Source: JALXDT01 sp964634755 (lineage in GTDB: Bacteria; Acidobacteriota; Aminicenantia; JAMOAD01). From it: a stretch of DNA of 64,000 nucleotides. Of the stretch, positions 1-8,574 are shown piece by piece. Position 1 is the stretch's first letter, and every line of letters starts with the position of its first letter. Below the pieces are notes generated by a model that was not told the origin of the DNA, ran no database searches, and saw only the letters and a program-made list of their open reading frames with translations. The stretch spans positions 1-64,000 of the forward strand of contig CAZWJH010000003.1 of NCBI GenBank assembly GCA_964634755.1. Direction: 5' to 3'. The position numbers and the translations under genes are program-made.

Positions 1-729
1 TACAAGTCCGTAGGGTCTCACATCAAGGCCTTTTCCCTGTTTAACTCCTTTTATTCCTCTCAAATACCCGGCCTCTGCAACTTTTGTAAAATATACCTGA
101 TGAAAAGGAGAAGCCCACCGATCTTCCTCTATTTTCCTCTTTATTTTTCTTCTTATATTAAATCCCCACTGATTGATTTTCCTATTAAAAGTCAAAGTTT
201 TAAACGGAATTGCTATTTCAGCATACCATCCATTACTTCCTTTTCTCGCTGAAGCATACCATATTCCATCCCATGCTCTGTAAATTCTTTCGGAATTATT
301 TACAATAAGGCCATCAAATTTCGCTCCGTTCGGATTAATTGCAAAAACATAAGCATTTCTTCTATCATTAAAAGGATCGAGCAAAATCATAATATGATCA
401 TCATTACAAGGCATAAAATCTCTCTTCATACTATAGGCAATAATTTTTTCAGGTTCCCTATCAAAGGATTTTATCCCGGAGTAAAAATAATCATCATTGT
501 AAAATACATAAACTTCCGTATGCTCACTTTCTGGTGAGTTCTCAACTGGCTCTTGTTGATATAGGTTTGAAATTTTACCAGCTTCTGTCCAGACAGATTC
601 ATCCAGATGCCCGTCAATTTTCAGAGATTTTTTAATATAAGGAATTTTTAATTGAGAATATTCATAAGCAGCATAAGTAAAAAACACAGTACTCAAAAGT
701 AAAACAAAAATTAAAACTTTTTTTATCAT
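1..729 (-). CDS. Partial exported DUF5916/CBM9-like protein (N-terminal 243 residues)
   Basis: The open frame runs from an ATG at 729, behind a good GAAGGAGAG ribosome site, through the window edge, so the C-terminus is missing. Residues 1-20 form a signal peptide. The rest is the CBM9-like beta-sandwich that opens DUF5916 proteins: KIDGHLDESVW near residue 39, then FDREPEKI, LLDPFNDRRNAY and FAINPNGAKFDG. It is a clear paralogue of the full-length gene at 47375-50029. That family normally continues into a beta-rich C-terminal part thought to sit in the outer membrane, with no settled function. Family call is firm; role unknown. Confidence 0.85.
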   Translation of the reverse strand, partial: MIKKVLIFVLLLSTVFFTYAAYEYSQLKIPYIKKSLKIDGHLDESVWTEAGKISNLYQQEPVENSPESEHTEVYVFYNDDYFYSGIKSFDREPEKIIAYSMKRDFMPCNDDHIMILLDPFNDRRNAYVFAINPNGAKFDGLIVNNSERIYRAWDGIWYASARKGSNGWYAEIAIPFKTLTFNRKINQWGFNIRRKIKRKIEEDRWASPFHQVYFTKVAEAGYLRGIKGVKQGKGLDVRPYGLV

Positions 730-874
730 TCTCTCCTTCAATAGCAAAAGAAAGACTTTTAGAAAAACTCATTTTATTTTAAAATCAACTTATTTCAAAA
801 TTGATTAATAAAATACGAAAGTACGACTCTTGAGTTGCAAATTATTATATTATAAAATTCAAATTAATTTTAAA

Positions 875-1564
875 TCAAATCTCCAATAAATCCCCTGCTT
901 TCAAAGCTTTACTATTCATTTCTTCCAAAATAATAGTAATTCCTCTATCTCCTGTGCAATGTAGAGGATAAATAGTTTTTATATTAATCTCTTCCAGCCT
1001 TCTCACCCTTTCTTTTATTTTTTCATCCGATAGAGGATAAAAGTGAAAACCTCCCATAATGTAAAGTGGTTTTTTAAATTTCAAATAAGTCAGTTCAGCA
1101 AAATTTTCAACCTTTGGATGGGAGCATCCCAAAAATAAAAAGGAAAACTCATCTCTATTGTAAACTAAAGCTTGCTCAGGGAAACTTTCTTTTAACTCAG
1201 GAGTTATATAAAATTCATCGGAAATCTTCCTCCAATCGTTTCCCCTATAAACATGTCCGTTTCTTTGCTCTATCTCAAACGCAAATTTTTTACTAAAACT
1301 TTCTCCCACATAAAAATCATAATCTCTATTATTTAAGAGAGAAAATATTCCACCTGTGTGATCCCAATGGCCATGAGAAATTACAACCTCAGAAAAATCA
1401 GATGGTTTTATTCCAAATTTATCAAGATTGTACAATAAATCCTCCCCGCTACAACCTGTATCAAATAAAATATTCTTATCTTTTCCCCTTATAAAAAGTG
1501 AAAGCCCCCACCCTTTTCTGAACTCTTCGTTTGCTCTATTGTCAAAAACAATAAATACTTTCAT
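875..1564 (-). CDS. MBL-fold metallohydrolase, COG1237-like
   Basis: 229 residues. HGHWDH at 64-69 is the HxHxDH metal site of the metallo-beta-lactamase fold; GCSHP (146-150), GGFHF (171-175) and PLHCTG (200-205) supply the later metal-ligand positions. The arrangement fits the COG1237 group, often annotated as dihydropterin-phosphate synthase-like enzymes of methanopterin-type pathways; in bacteria the substrate is generally unknown. No signal peptide, so cytoplasmic. Its ATG overlaps the stop of the upstream LOG gene by one base (TAATG), so the two are probably translated together. Confidence 0.8.
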   Translation of the reverse strand: MKVFIVFDNRANEEFRKGWGLSLFIRGKDKNILFDTGCSGEDLLYNLDKFGIKPSDFSEVVISHGHWDHTGGIFSLLNNRDYDFYVGESFSKKFAFEIEQRNGHVYRGNDWRKISDEFYITPELKESFPEQALVYNRDEFSFLFLGCSHPKVENFAELTYLKFKKPLYIMGGFHFYPLSDEKIKERVRRLEEINIKTIYPLHCTGDRGITIILEEMNSKALKAGDLLEI

Positions 1565-2385
1565 TATTGTTTTAAATATTCTCTCGTTAGCTCTTCTTTT
1601 ATATAATTAAAAGCTTCATCAACATCATCAAAAAATCTAAAAAGATTCAAATCTTCGGCACTTATAGTCCTCCACCTAACAAGTGCATCAAAATCTATTA
1701 TCTCATCCCAATATTCCTTGCCAAAGAGCAATATCGGTATGTGTTTTTCCAATTTTTTTGTTTGAATAAGAGTTAAAAGCTCAAAAAATTCGTCCATTGT
1801 TCCAAAACCACCGGGAAAAACTATTATTGCTTTTGCAAGATAAACAAACCAGAATTTACGCATAAAAAAATAGTGAAATTCAAAAGCAAGCTCCCTTGTG
1901 ATATAAGGGTTGGGCATTTGTTCAAAAGGAAGGCTTATATTAAGCCCAATTGAAACGCCTCCAGCCTCTGTCGCTCCCTTGTTGGCAGCTTCCATAATTC
2001 CCGGTCCACCGCCGGAGCAAACAATAAATCTATGCTCACTATTGTGAATCTCTTTCGACCAACGGGTAATCTTTTTTGCAAGCTCCTTTGCTGCTTCATA
2101 ATATTTTGAAAAAACAAGATCTTTTCTTGCCTCGTCAAGCAATTTCTTAATTCTCTCGGTTTTCCTCTTTTTTTCCAAAACTTCAAGATTTTCTAAAGCC
2201 TCTTTTTCTGAAATTATACGGGCTGAGCCAAAAAACACTATAGTATCTTTTACATTAAATTTCTCAAACCTTGTCTCAGGTTCTATATACTCCGCAAGAA
2301 TCCTAAGAACCCTTGCTTCCCTGCTTGCTAAAAACTCTTCGTTTTTATATGCCTTTTTAGGTTTTTCCACTTTTCTTTTCCTCAA
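1564..2385 (-). CDS. LOG family protein (TIGR00730/lysine-decarboxylase-like Rossmann fold)
   Basis: 273 residues with the LOG signature: FFGSAR (51-56), GGGPGIMEA (125-133) and PGGFGTMDE (191-199). Characterised LOG enzymes hydrolyse nucleoside 5'-monophosphates to free base and ribose 5-phosphate; the substrate here cannot be read from sequence. The long form with an N-terminal helical extension resembles YgdH-type proteins. The start is TTG at 2385, two bases after the upstream stop codon, so it relies on coupling to the ferritin-like gene. A second, shorter LOG-type protein lies at 32664-33125. Confidence 0.85.
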   Translation of the reverse strand: MRKRKVEKPKKAYKNEEFLASREARVLRILAEYIEPETRFEKFNVKDTIVFFGSARIISEKEALENLEVLEKKRKTERIKKLLDEARKDLVFSKYYEAAKELAKKITRWSKEIHNSEHRFIVCSGGGPGIMEAANKGATEAGGVSIGLNISLPFEQMPNPYITRELAFEFHYFFMRKFWFVYLAKAIIVFPGGFGTMDEFFELLTLIQTKKLEKHIPILLFGKEYWDEIIDFDALVRWRTISAEDLNLFRFFDDVDEAFNYIKEELTREYLKQ

Positions 2386-2387
2386 TT

Positions 2388-2729
2388 TTAGTTTTCCGGA
2401 TATGAAAAATCATCATATATGGTTTCAAGTCTAAGTTTATGCTTTGCTTCTTCTTGTGCAAGCGATTCAAAAAGGTGCTTCACATTTTCATCATCAGAAG
2501 ATTTTGCCAAATCAGTGTAGAGCTTAAAAGCAGCCTTTTCTTTTTTTATAGCAATCAAAAGGGCATCCTGGTAAGTCATCTCATCCGAAGCAACAAATAA
2601 TTTTAAAATTTCTTTCAAGGTTTCATTTTTAACCTTTTTCGATTCTTTATTGAAAAAATTACTTGCTTCATACTCCCTTTTAATTACAAAATCCAACTTT
2701 CCTTCAATTGAATTAAATTCATCGTTCAT
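2388..2729 (-). CDS. Short ferritin-like (rubrerythrin-type) protein
   Basis: 113 residues. The C-terminal half (about 55-105) is a normal ferritin-like helix pair: AIKKEKAAF followed by AQEEAKHKLR, carrying the E...ExxH metal ligands. The N-terminal half starts another such pair (KREYEASNFF) but jumps from EILKLF straight to VASDEMTYQD, so its own ExxH helix and linker seem absent. Related anaerobe proteins run to about 140-165 residues. Likely iron or peroxide handling. AAGGAG precedes the ATG; first gene of a three-gene unit with the LOG and MBL genes. Confidence 0.75.
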   Translation of the reverse strand: MNDEFNSIEGKLDFVIKREYEASNFFNKESKKVKNETLKEILKLFVASDEMTYQDALLIAIKKEKAAFKLYTDLAKSSDDENVKHLFESLAQEEAKHKLRLETIYDDFSYPEN

Positions 2730-2821
2730 TAAAGTTTACTCCTTAAAAATAAGTTTTAATTTTATCACTTTTCAAATTATCCGGCAATGAATCAAAAAAT
2801 TTTTAAAAAATTAAATACTGC

Positions 2822-2850
2822 TTGACATTATTTAAAAATATTTTTATCCT
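2822..2850 (+). promoter_or_regulatory. Promoter of the cas6 gene, nearly abutting the start codon
   Basis: TTGACA at 2822-2827, a 17-base spacer, then TATCCT at 2845-2850. Transcription would start near 2857, at or beside the ATGs at 2855 and 2858, and no ribosome site is present. The TTG of the -35 box is in frame with the gene and can be mistaken for a start codon. Confidence 0.6.
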
Positions 2851-2857
2851 TATTATG

Positions 2858-3571
2858 ATGAGGATTAAAATACAAATCTCAAGTGATAATGGATTCTTTG
2901 TTCCATTTAAAAGAGCATATGAAGTGTCATTTTTTATAAGGGAAATTCTAAAAAACACAGGAATTGAAGAGCCTTATTTTAATTTTTCTCCATTCAGATC
3001 AATGAATAGAGAAATCTCAGACGAGGGTATTCTTTTAAGAAATCCAATTGTTTTGTATATAACTTCACCAATAGAAAATTACATAAAGATAATTGAAGAT
3101 TTTTTTAAAAATAATCAAAAAATATCTCTCTTTGAGACTGAACTCACTATTGAAAAAACTGTTATCTTCCCTCCATTTGAAGCAGATAATGAAATAAATA
3201 AATTTAAGTGTCTTTCTCCAATAACAGTTTACAAAAAATACATTACAAAAGAGAAAGAGGAAAAAGAGATTTTTTTAAACCCACATGACAGCGAGTTTTA
3301 CAACTTAATTAGAACAAATCTAATTGAAAAATTCAGAAGGATATATGGCAAACTTCCTCAAAAATCACATCTCTATATCCAATTTGATAAAAATTACCTT
3401 ATTAAAAAAAGGAAAATTTCAAAATTAGTTGAAATTAAGGGGAAAAAATACAAAGCATGGCTATCACCATTCACCATGTCCGGAAATAAGGAAATAATCC
3501 AAATCGCATATGATTGGGGAATTGGTCAGCTTAATAGCTACGGTTTTGGTATGATTGAGGTGGTAAGGTAA
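2858..3571 (+). CDS. cas6: CRISPR-associated endoribonuclease Cas6 (orphan)
   Basis: 237 residues from the ATG at 2858, which gives the family-typical MRIKI N-terminus. Cas6 hallmarks: LSPITVY (119-125), NPHDSEFY (141-148), and the C-terminal Gly-rich loop GIGQLNSYGFGMIEV (221-235). Cas6 cuts CRISPR precursor RNA within repeats. The only histidines are H143 and H171; the N-terminal region where several Cas6 enzymes carry the catalytic His has none. No repeat array or other cas gene occurs in the window. It sits alone between the ferritin-like operon and a tRNA pair. A frame-extending TTG at 2822 is rejected because it is part of a -35 box. Confidence 0.82.
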   Translation: MRIKIQISSDNGFFVPFKRAYEVSFFIREILKNTGIEEPYFNFSPFRSMNREISDEGILLRNPIVLYITSPIENYIKIIEDFFKNNQKISLFETELTIEKTVIFPPFEADNEINKFKCLSPITVYKKYITKEKEEKEIFLNPHDSEFYNLIRTNLIEKFRRIYGKLPQKSHLYIQFDKNYLIKKRKISKLVEIKGKKYKAWLSPFTMSGNKEIIQIAYDWGIGQLNSYGFGMIEVVR

Positions 3572-3610
3572 GAGTTATTTAAAAAACTTCCAAAAAACAA
3601 ATTGATGATA

Positions 3611-3639
3611 TTGATATAGTGGTCAAATTATGGTATATT
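3611..3639 (+). promoter_or_regulatory. Promoter of the tRNA-Pro/tRNA-Arg pair
   Basis: TTGATA at 3611-3616, 17 bases, TATATT at 3634-3639. Transcription would begin about seven bases before the mature 5' end of tRNA-Pro. Confidence 0.6.
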
Positions 3640-3652
3640 AACAGACTTTTTG

Positions 3653-3727
3653 CGGGGCGTGGCGCAGCCTGGATAGCGCACCTGCCTTGGGAGCAGGGGG
3701 TCGGTGGTTCAAATCCACTCGCCCCGA
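3653..3727 (+). tRNA. tRNA-Pro (anticodon TGG)
   Basis: The acceptor stem CGGGGCG/CGCCCCG pairs fully; the anticodon stem CCTGC/GCAGG encloses the loop CTTGGGA (anticodon TGG); the T-arm is GGTGG-TTCAAAT-CCACT with a usual G-T pair. Discriminator A. CCA is not encoded. Confidence 0.96.
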
Positions 3728-3742
3728 GAAAAAAAAGTAGAT

Positions 3743-3816
3743 GCGCCCGTAGCTCAACAGGATAGAGCATTGGATTTCTAATCCAAATGTTGGGGGTTCG
3801 AGTCCCTCCGGGCGCG
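3743..3816 (+). tRNA. tRNA-Arg (anticodon TCT)
   Basis: Acceptor stem GCGCCCG/CGGGCGC; anticodon stem TTGGA/TCCAA around the loop TTTCTAA (anticodon TCT, reading AGA, the favoured Arg codon here). Fifteen bases after tRNA-Pro and probably co-transcribed. CCA not encoded; a short T-run follows. Confidence 0.96.
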
Positions 3817-3862
3817 TACTTATTTTTTAGGGGTAAAGGAATTAATTCTAAACATTAAAAAA

Positions 3863-4498
3863 TTACAGTTTAAAACTTCCTGAAAGAATACCTTTTATTT
3901 CATATTCAAAGAGATCTTCCTGATGAGCTTCACCTACCCCCTCAGGAGTTCCTGTCATAATAATATCATTTTCATTCAAACCAAAAAACTCAACAATTTT
4001 TTTAATTATTGTTAAAGGTTTAAAAAGCATATGGCTGCTCGATGATGATTGCTTTAATTTGCCATTTATTTTCAAAGAAAATTCAATGTTCTCAAAATCA
4101 ATATAATCGGGGATTGACTCAAATTCGCTGAAAAGCGCTCCTCCGTCAAAAGCTTTTGCCTTTTCCCATGGTAAACCTTTCTCTTTGAGTTTTTTTTGAA
4201 GAGTTCGCATTGTAAAATCAATTCCGAATCCTATCCCTTTAAAGACCGACGCGTCTATTCTATCCCCATATTTAACACTTTTGCCCACTAAAAAAGAAAT
4301 TTCTCCTTCATAATGTATCGGATAATCATATCTTTTAAATTCAGGCTTTCCTATGGATGAATTTGGCTTTATAAATAAGACTATATCGTCCGGTATTTCA
4401 TTATTAAGCTCTCTAATATGTTTTACATAATTTCTACCAACGCAAACGATTTTTGAAGGACAGACCTTTTCTTTTTCAAAAATAACATAATTTTGCAT
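3863..4498 (-). CDS. Fumarylacetoacetate hydrolase (FAH) family protein
   Basis: 211 residues, the size of the short FAH form. VGRNY (20-24), the metal-binding HYEGEI (62-67, with E64 and E66), D94 in GIDFT, and GTPEGVG (183-189) are all in place. Family members cleave or decarboxylate beta-diketone or oxaloacetate-like substrates with Mg2+; small ones of this type are often oxaloacetate or acylpyruvate decarboxylase/hydrolases. The substrate is not decided here. It follows the antiporter gene by 15 bases with a weak AAGAGGA ribosome site, so probably one unit. Confidence 0.85.
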   Translation of the reverse strand: MQNYVIFEKEKVCPSKIVCVGRNYVKHIRELNNEIPDDIVLFIKPNSSIGKPEFKRYDYPIHYEGEISFLVGKSVKYGDRIDASVFKGIGFGIDFTMRTLQKKLKEKGLPWEKAKAFDGGALFSEFESIPDYIDFENIEFSLKINGKLKQSSSSSHMLFKPLTIIKKIVEFFGLNENDIIMTGTPEGVGEAHQEDLFEYEIKGILSGSFKL

Positions 4499-4513
4499 TC
4501 CTCTTACCTGTTT

Positions 4514-5986
4514 TTAAAAGAATACTATGGATACCAAAATAAAGGATGTTATAAGGAAAGGTAGAGAATATTTCATTATATATCCAAAAAAGCTTGGCAT
4601 CTCAATATTGTTTTCTTCTGCTATTGATTTTACCATAAAGTTAGGAGCATTTCCTATGTATGTATTGGCTCCCATAAAAACAGCTCCGGCTGAAATTGCT
4701 TCCAAAACAGTGGGATTATGAGAGATAAGATAATGTGCAGCCTGAGCTTCTGTCAAAGGGGTAAAGTGAGGTAAAACAAAATTACCCAAAGCAGAATTAA
4801 AAAATGTAAGATAAGTGGGCGCATTGTCAAGAAAGCTCGATAGTATTCCCGTTGCCCAAAAATAGTGAACAGGATCTTTAACAGCTCTCATCAAAAATGC
4901 CAAAGCACCTCTTTCTCCGGCTTTTAAAATTGCAATTGCAGGAATAATAGTAATAAAAATACCCGCGAAAAGATAGGCAACTTCAAGAATGGGATCCCAG
5001 GTAAACTCATTCCCTTCTCTAATCTCTTTCTTTGTAAAATAAAGGGAAAGAAGTCCCATTATAATCAAAATACCATTTCTTACCAAATTCTCTATTTCAA
5101 CAGGTATTCCCAAAACATTCACTTTACCCGGATGCCAGACACCGCTCAAAAGAACTCCACCGATAATTCCCAAAAGAAAGATTATATTAACAAGTCCAAC
5201 AACCTTTATAGGCTCTTTCTCCTCATCATCTCCGTGTGCTTTTACTTCATCGGTTTCTTTTCTGTAATAATAGGTATCAAGAATAAAAAACATTATTAAA
5301 AGGATCAAAGATACAAATCCCATGTGAGGAAATATGTTAAATGTCCAGAAGAAAGGAACACCGTGTAAAAATCCTAAAAACAGAGGAGGATCTCCCAATG
5401 GAGTTAATGAACCTCCTATATTTGCCACAAGGAATATGAAAAACGCTATTACATGTGTTTTATGCTTCCTGTGTTTGTTTGCTCTGATAACAGGTCTAAT
5501 TAAAAGCATTGCAGAACCTGTTGTTCCTATCCATGAAGAAAGAAAAGTTCCTATTATTAACATTAAAAGGTTTACCGCTGGGGTTCCCTTTAAAGAGCCT
5601 TTAACAAGAATTCCTCCGGCCACAGTAAAAAGAGACCAAAGGAGTATAATAAATGGTATGTAATCCAACAATATTATATGTAAAGTCTCATGAACAGCTT
5701 CATGAGGATAATAAATATAAAAAGGTATAAAAAGCAAAAGCGCCCAAAATGCGGCGACCTTTCCAAAATGATGATGCCAGAAGTGCGGAGCAATAAGAGG
5801 GAAAATTGCTATGGAGAGCAAAATACCAGCAAAAGGAATTGCTGACCAAAGAGGCAATTTTTCACCCAAAAGCTCCTCTTCGTCCCCGTGAGCAACTTTA
5901 TCTTTGTGAGTATTTGCAGCAAAAATTGGCATTGCTAATGAAAAAATAACCACAAAAAGGAAAAACATCAAGAAAACCTTTTTCAT
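4514..5986 (-). CDS. NhaD/CitMHS_2-type sodium:proton antiporter
   Basis: 490 residues with a cleavable-looking N-terminal segment (1-23) and roughly a dozen hydrophobic helices. IGTTGSAMLLIRP and GGSLTPLGDPPLFLGF are the paired discontinuous-helix motifs of the ion transporter (IT) superfamily, and the C-terminal ANTYIGNAPNFMVK fits the same family. The closest type is the NhaD-like group (Pfam CitMHS_2) that exchanges Na+ for H+ at the inner membrane. His/Asp/Glu-rich loops occur near residues 30-40 and 245. Strong AAAGGAG site before the ATG. Ion specificity is inferred. Confidence 0.85.
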   Translation of the reverse strand: MKKVFLMFFLFVVIFSLAMPIFAANTHKDKVAHGDEEELLGEKLPLWSAIPFAGILLSIAIFPLIAPHFWHHHFGKVAAFWALLLFIPFYIYYPHEAVHETLHIILLDYIPFIILLWSLFTVAGGILVKGSLKGTPAVNLLMLIIGTFLSSWIGTTGSAMLLIRPVIRANKHRKHKTHVIAFFIFLVANIGGSLTPLGDPPLFLGFLHGVPFFWTFNIFPHMGFVSLILLIMFFILDTYYYRKETDEVKAHGDDEEKEPIKVVGLVNIIFLLGIIGGVLLSGVWHPGKVNVLGIPVEIENLVRNGILIIMGLLSLYFTKKEIREGNEFTWDPILEVAYLFAGIFITIIPAIAILKAGERGALAFLMRAVKDPVHYFWATGILSSFLDNAPTYLTFFNSALGNFVLPHFTPLTEAQAAHYLISHNPTVLEAISAGAVFMGANTYIGNAPNFMVKSIAEENNIEMPSFFGYIMKYSLPFLITSFILVSIVFF

Positions 5987-6138
5987 ATCTTTTCTCCTTT
6001 ATTTTTCTACCTTATAAAAGCAATATATAATAATATTAGCTTTAAAAAAAGTCAACACTCATATTTGTACTTTCTAAGTAACGACGGAACATTTTTTAAC
6101 TAACTTCGTTATAGTGTTATTAAATAAGGAGGTTGATA

Positions 6139-6882
6139 ATGAGAAAGAGAATCACATTTGTAACATTAGTTTTATTTCTAAGTTCTCTAATCTTTCCTTA
6201 CACCTATGAAAAAGGATTCCATAAAGAGTTAAAAATCGGGAATCTTACGAATATTTACTTAAAGAATGTAAATGGAAAGATATTGATAAACTCTCAAGAG
6301 GATGAAAAAATTTCAATTTTTGCTACTATTAAAGCAAATTCAAAGGAAAAGCTTGATCTGGTAAATATAAAGGTGTTCAAATCCGATAAAGCTCTTGAAA
6401 TAAAACCATATTTTCCCAAAAATTCTAATGTTTCAATAAACTTTATCTTAAAAATTCCGCCAAATCTGGCTTCAAAAATCACTTCAGTAAACGGGAGTAT
6501 AATAAGTGATGCTAATTTAAAAAGATTTATCTTCACAACTGTAAATGGGAAAATACTTGTTACCAATCATTATGGAGCTGGAAAAGTTTCAACTGTAAAT
6601 GGTAGTATCAAGCTTTATTTAGGCGAACTTAAGGATAACCTCTCGGTAAAAACAGTTAATGGTTCAATATCAGTTTACATAAAAAACACAAAAAACTTAA
6701 GCTTAAAAGCAAGCACAGTAAATGGATCGGTTAAAATTGATCACCCGGACCTTATAATAACCTACAAAAAAAGATTATTCCCATTCTCATCTTTCTCAAC
6801 AATAAAAGCAGCAGGGAAAGAACCAGAGTTTCATATATCTCTTTCCACTGTTAATGGCTCTATAAGAGTTTTACCCTATTAA
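6139..6882 (+). CDS. Exported DUF4097-type beta-repeat protein
   Basis: 247 residues from the ATG at 6139 (AAGGAGG six bases upstream; an in-frame TTG at 6133 is less likely). Signal peptide about 1-20. The mature part repeats a (T/S)VNG(S/K)(I/V) unit; VNG recurs at residues 44, 117, 135, 153, 173, 194 and 238. Spacing of 18-21 residues in the middle fits turns of a beta-helix. DUF4097 proteins share this layout and often accompany cell-envelope stress regulators, but their function is unknown. Single gene, convergent with the amidohydrolase and sharing its terminator. Confidence 0.8.
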   Translation: MRKRITFVTLVLFLSSLIFPYTYEKGFHKELKIGNLTNIYLKNVNGKILINSQEDEKISIFATIKANSKEKLDLVNIKVFKSDKALEIKPYFPKNSNVSINFILKIPPNLASKITSVNGSIISDANLKRFIFTTVNGKILVTNHYGAGKVSTVNGSIKLYLGELKDNLSVKTVNGSISVYIKNTKNLSLKASTVNGSVKIDHPDLIITYKKRLFPFSSFSTIKAAGKEPEFHISLSTVNGSIRVLPY

Positions 6883-6900
6883 CTTCATATATATAACTCC

Positions 6901-6943
6901 AATGCCTCTGGGACACTACTGCTCGGAGGCATTCTTTTATTTT
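6901..6943. terminator. Bidirectional terminator between convergent genes
   Basis: AATGCCTC (6901-6908) pairs with GAGGCATT (6926-6933), extended inward by T-G, G-C and G-T pairs, and is followed by CTTTTATTTT on the plus strand. It lies between the DUF4097 stop and the amidohydrolase stop and can serve both. Confidence 0.7.
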
Positions 6944-8574
6944 CTCTCGTAAATTATCTTTCCATCCAAAATAGTAATATCTACCTTTGTCTTAAGGATT
7001 TTATGATAAGGGGAAGATGTTATATCATTGGAAAGCACAATAATATCCGCAAGCATACCGGGAACAATTTTTCCTTTTATATTTTCCTCAAACGTTGCAT
7101 AAGCCCCTTCAACTGTATAATTGTATATTGCCTGAAAAAGTGAAATCTTTTCATCAGGAATCCAACCTCCTATCGGCTCGCCCTCAAAATTTGCCCTCAT
7201 AACCGATGCATAAAGTCCAATCATGGGATTTAAGGGAACAATAGGCCAATCAGTTCCGAAGGCAACATGAACCCCTTTTTTGATAAATGAATTCCATGCA
7301 TAAGCTCCCTTGCTTCTCTCCTTTCCCAATCTTTTCTCAGCCCACTTGTAATCATAAAGCATATGAGATGGTTGCATAGAAGCAATCACATTCCATTTTT
7401 TATAATCATCCATATCAGAAAGTCTTACGGTTTGAGAGTGCTCAATTCTGTTTCTCAAATCTTTCCTTCCCGAAGAAATTTCAGCAGCTTCAAAAGCCTT
7501 CAAAGCCATCCAGACAGCATAATCTCCTATCGCATGAAATCCTACCTGCAAGCCTGCTTTATTAAATTCAATTGTTTTTCTGAAAAGTTCATTCAAATCC
7601 ATAGTAAACATACCGGAAGTGGCAGGATCATCCGCATAAGGGAAAAACATCTTTGCTGTCCTTGCTCCCAAAGTTCCGTCCATAAAACCCTTTATAAGGC
7701 CAAATCTTAAATATTTTGAATTGTATCTTTCTATTCCTCTTTTAACCTTTAAATTATATTTAACGCTTTTATAAAAATCTCCCCAAAAACTAACTCTTAA
7801 GGTTAGTTTTCCCCTTTTGTAAAGATACTTATAAACTTCAAGAGCAAGAAGAGAGGAGTTATCTTGTATAGAGGTTACCCCGTATTTCTTTGCCTCATCA
7901 AGAGCCTTTAAAATATACTTTTCAGCAGTTTTAAAATCCATCTCAGGTATTACTTTGTAAACAAGCTCAGCCGCATTTTCCTTTAAGATACCTGTAGGCT
8001 CTCCATTTCTATCTTTTACTATCTCTCCTCCTTTGGGAGATTTTGTGTTTTTATTTATTCCAGCTATCTCCAAAGCCTTTGAATTCACCCACAAAATATG
8101 CCCGCATACTCTTTTAAAAGCAATGGGATTATTAGGAGCAATTTTATCCAAAAATTCCTTTGTCGGAAATTTTTTCCCTTTAAAAAAATACTGATCCCAG
8201 CCTCTCCCCTCAATCCATTCACCGGCTCTTGCACTTTTCAACCTCTCTTTTAAAAGAGCAGCTATTTCATCCTCATTTTTATTGTTCAAATCAAGAGTAA
8301 AAAGGCTTTTTGCTCCGGATAAAAAATGAAGATGAGAATCATTAAAACCTGGTAAAGCAAGCCTACCTTTCAAATTTATCAGTTTAGTTCTCTTTGTTTT
8401 TAATTTTAAGATTTCCTCATCAGAACCTATCGCAATTACTTTGTTTCTTCGTATTGCCACAGCTTCCACATAGGGAAGGTTTGGATTCATCGTCATTATT
8501 TTTCCATGATACAGAATCATATCAGCTCTTTGTGAAACCATAAAAAGTGATAAAAAGGCGAGAAAAACATTCAT
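6937..8574 (-). CDS. Amidohydrolase family 3 protein (YtcJ-like), probably exported
   Basis: 545 residues. A short hydrophobic N-terminus (1-14) precedes the amidohydrolase fold. GFNDSHLHF (76-84) is the first metal motif; IRDIE-like elements, GFHAIGDYAV, RIEHSQTV and AFGTDWPIVPLNP follow in the order of YtcJ/COG1574 enzymes, which hydrolyse C-N bonds in amide or formamide substrates. Substrate unknown. Its ATG overlaps the upstream stop (ATGA), so it is coupled to the exported protein at 8571-9608. Confidence 0.88.
   Translation of the reverse strand: MNVFLAFLSLFMVSQRADMILYHGKIMTMNPNLPYVEAVAIRRNKVIAIGSDEEILKLKTKRTKLINLKGRLALPGFNDSHLHFLSGAKSLFTLDLNNKNEDEIAALLKERLKSARAGEWIEGRGWDQYFFKGKKFPTKEFLDKIAPNNPIAFKRVCGHILWVNSKALEIAGINKNTKSPKGGEIVKDRNGEPTGILKENAAELVYKVIPEMDFKTAEKYILKALDEAKKYGVTSIQDNSSLLALEVYKYLYKRGKLTLRVSFWGDFYKSVKYNLKVKRGIERYNSKYLRFGLIKGFMDGTLGARTAKMFFPYADDPATSGMFTMDLNELFRKTIEFNKAGLQVGFHAIGDYAVWMALKAFEAAEISSGRKDLRNRIEHSQTVRLSDMDDYKKWNVIASMQPSHMLYDYKWAEKRLGKERSKGAYAWNSFIKKGVHVAFGTDWPIVPLNPMIGLYASVMRANFEGEPIGGWIPDEKISLFQAIYNYTVEGAYATFEENIKGKIVPGMLADIIVLSNDITSSPYHKILKTKVDITILDGKIIYERK

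Noticed and set aside
2822..2857. TTG as start of the cas6 gene
   Set aside because: The TTG belongs to a TTGACA -35 box; the MRIKI start at 2858 fits the family.
3579..3770. Open frame on the minus strand across the tRNA pair
   Set aside because: It is antisense to two tRNA genes (GASGFEPPTPCS is the usual product of reading tRNA-Pro backwards); not a gene.
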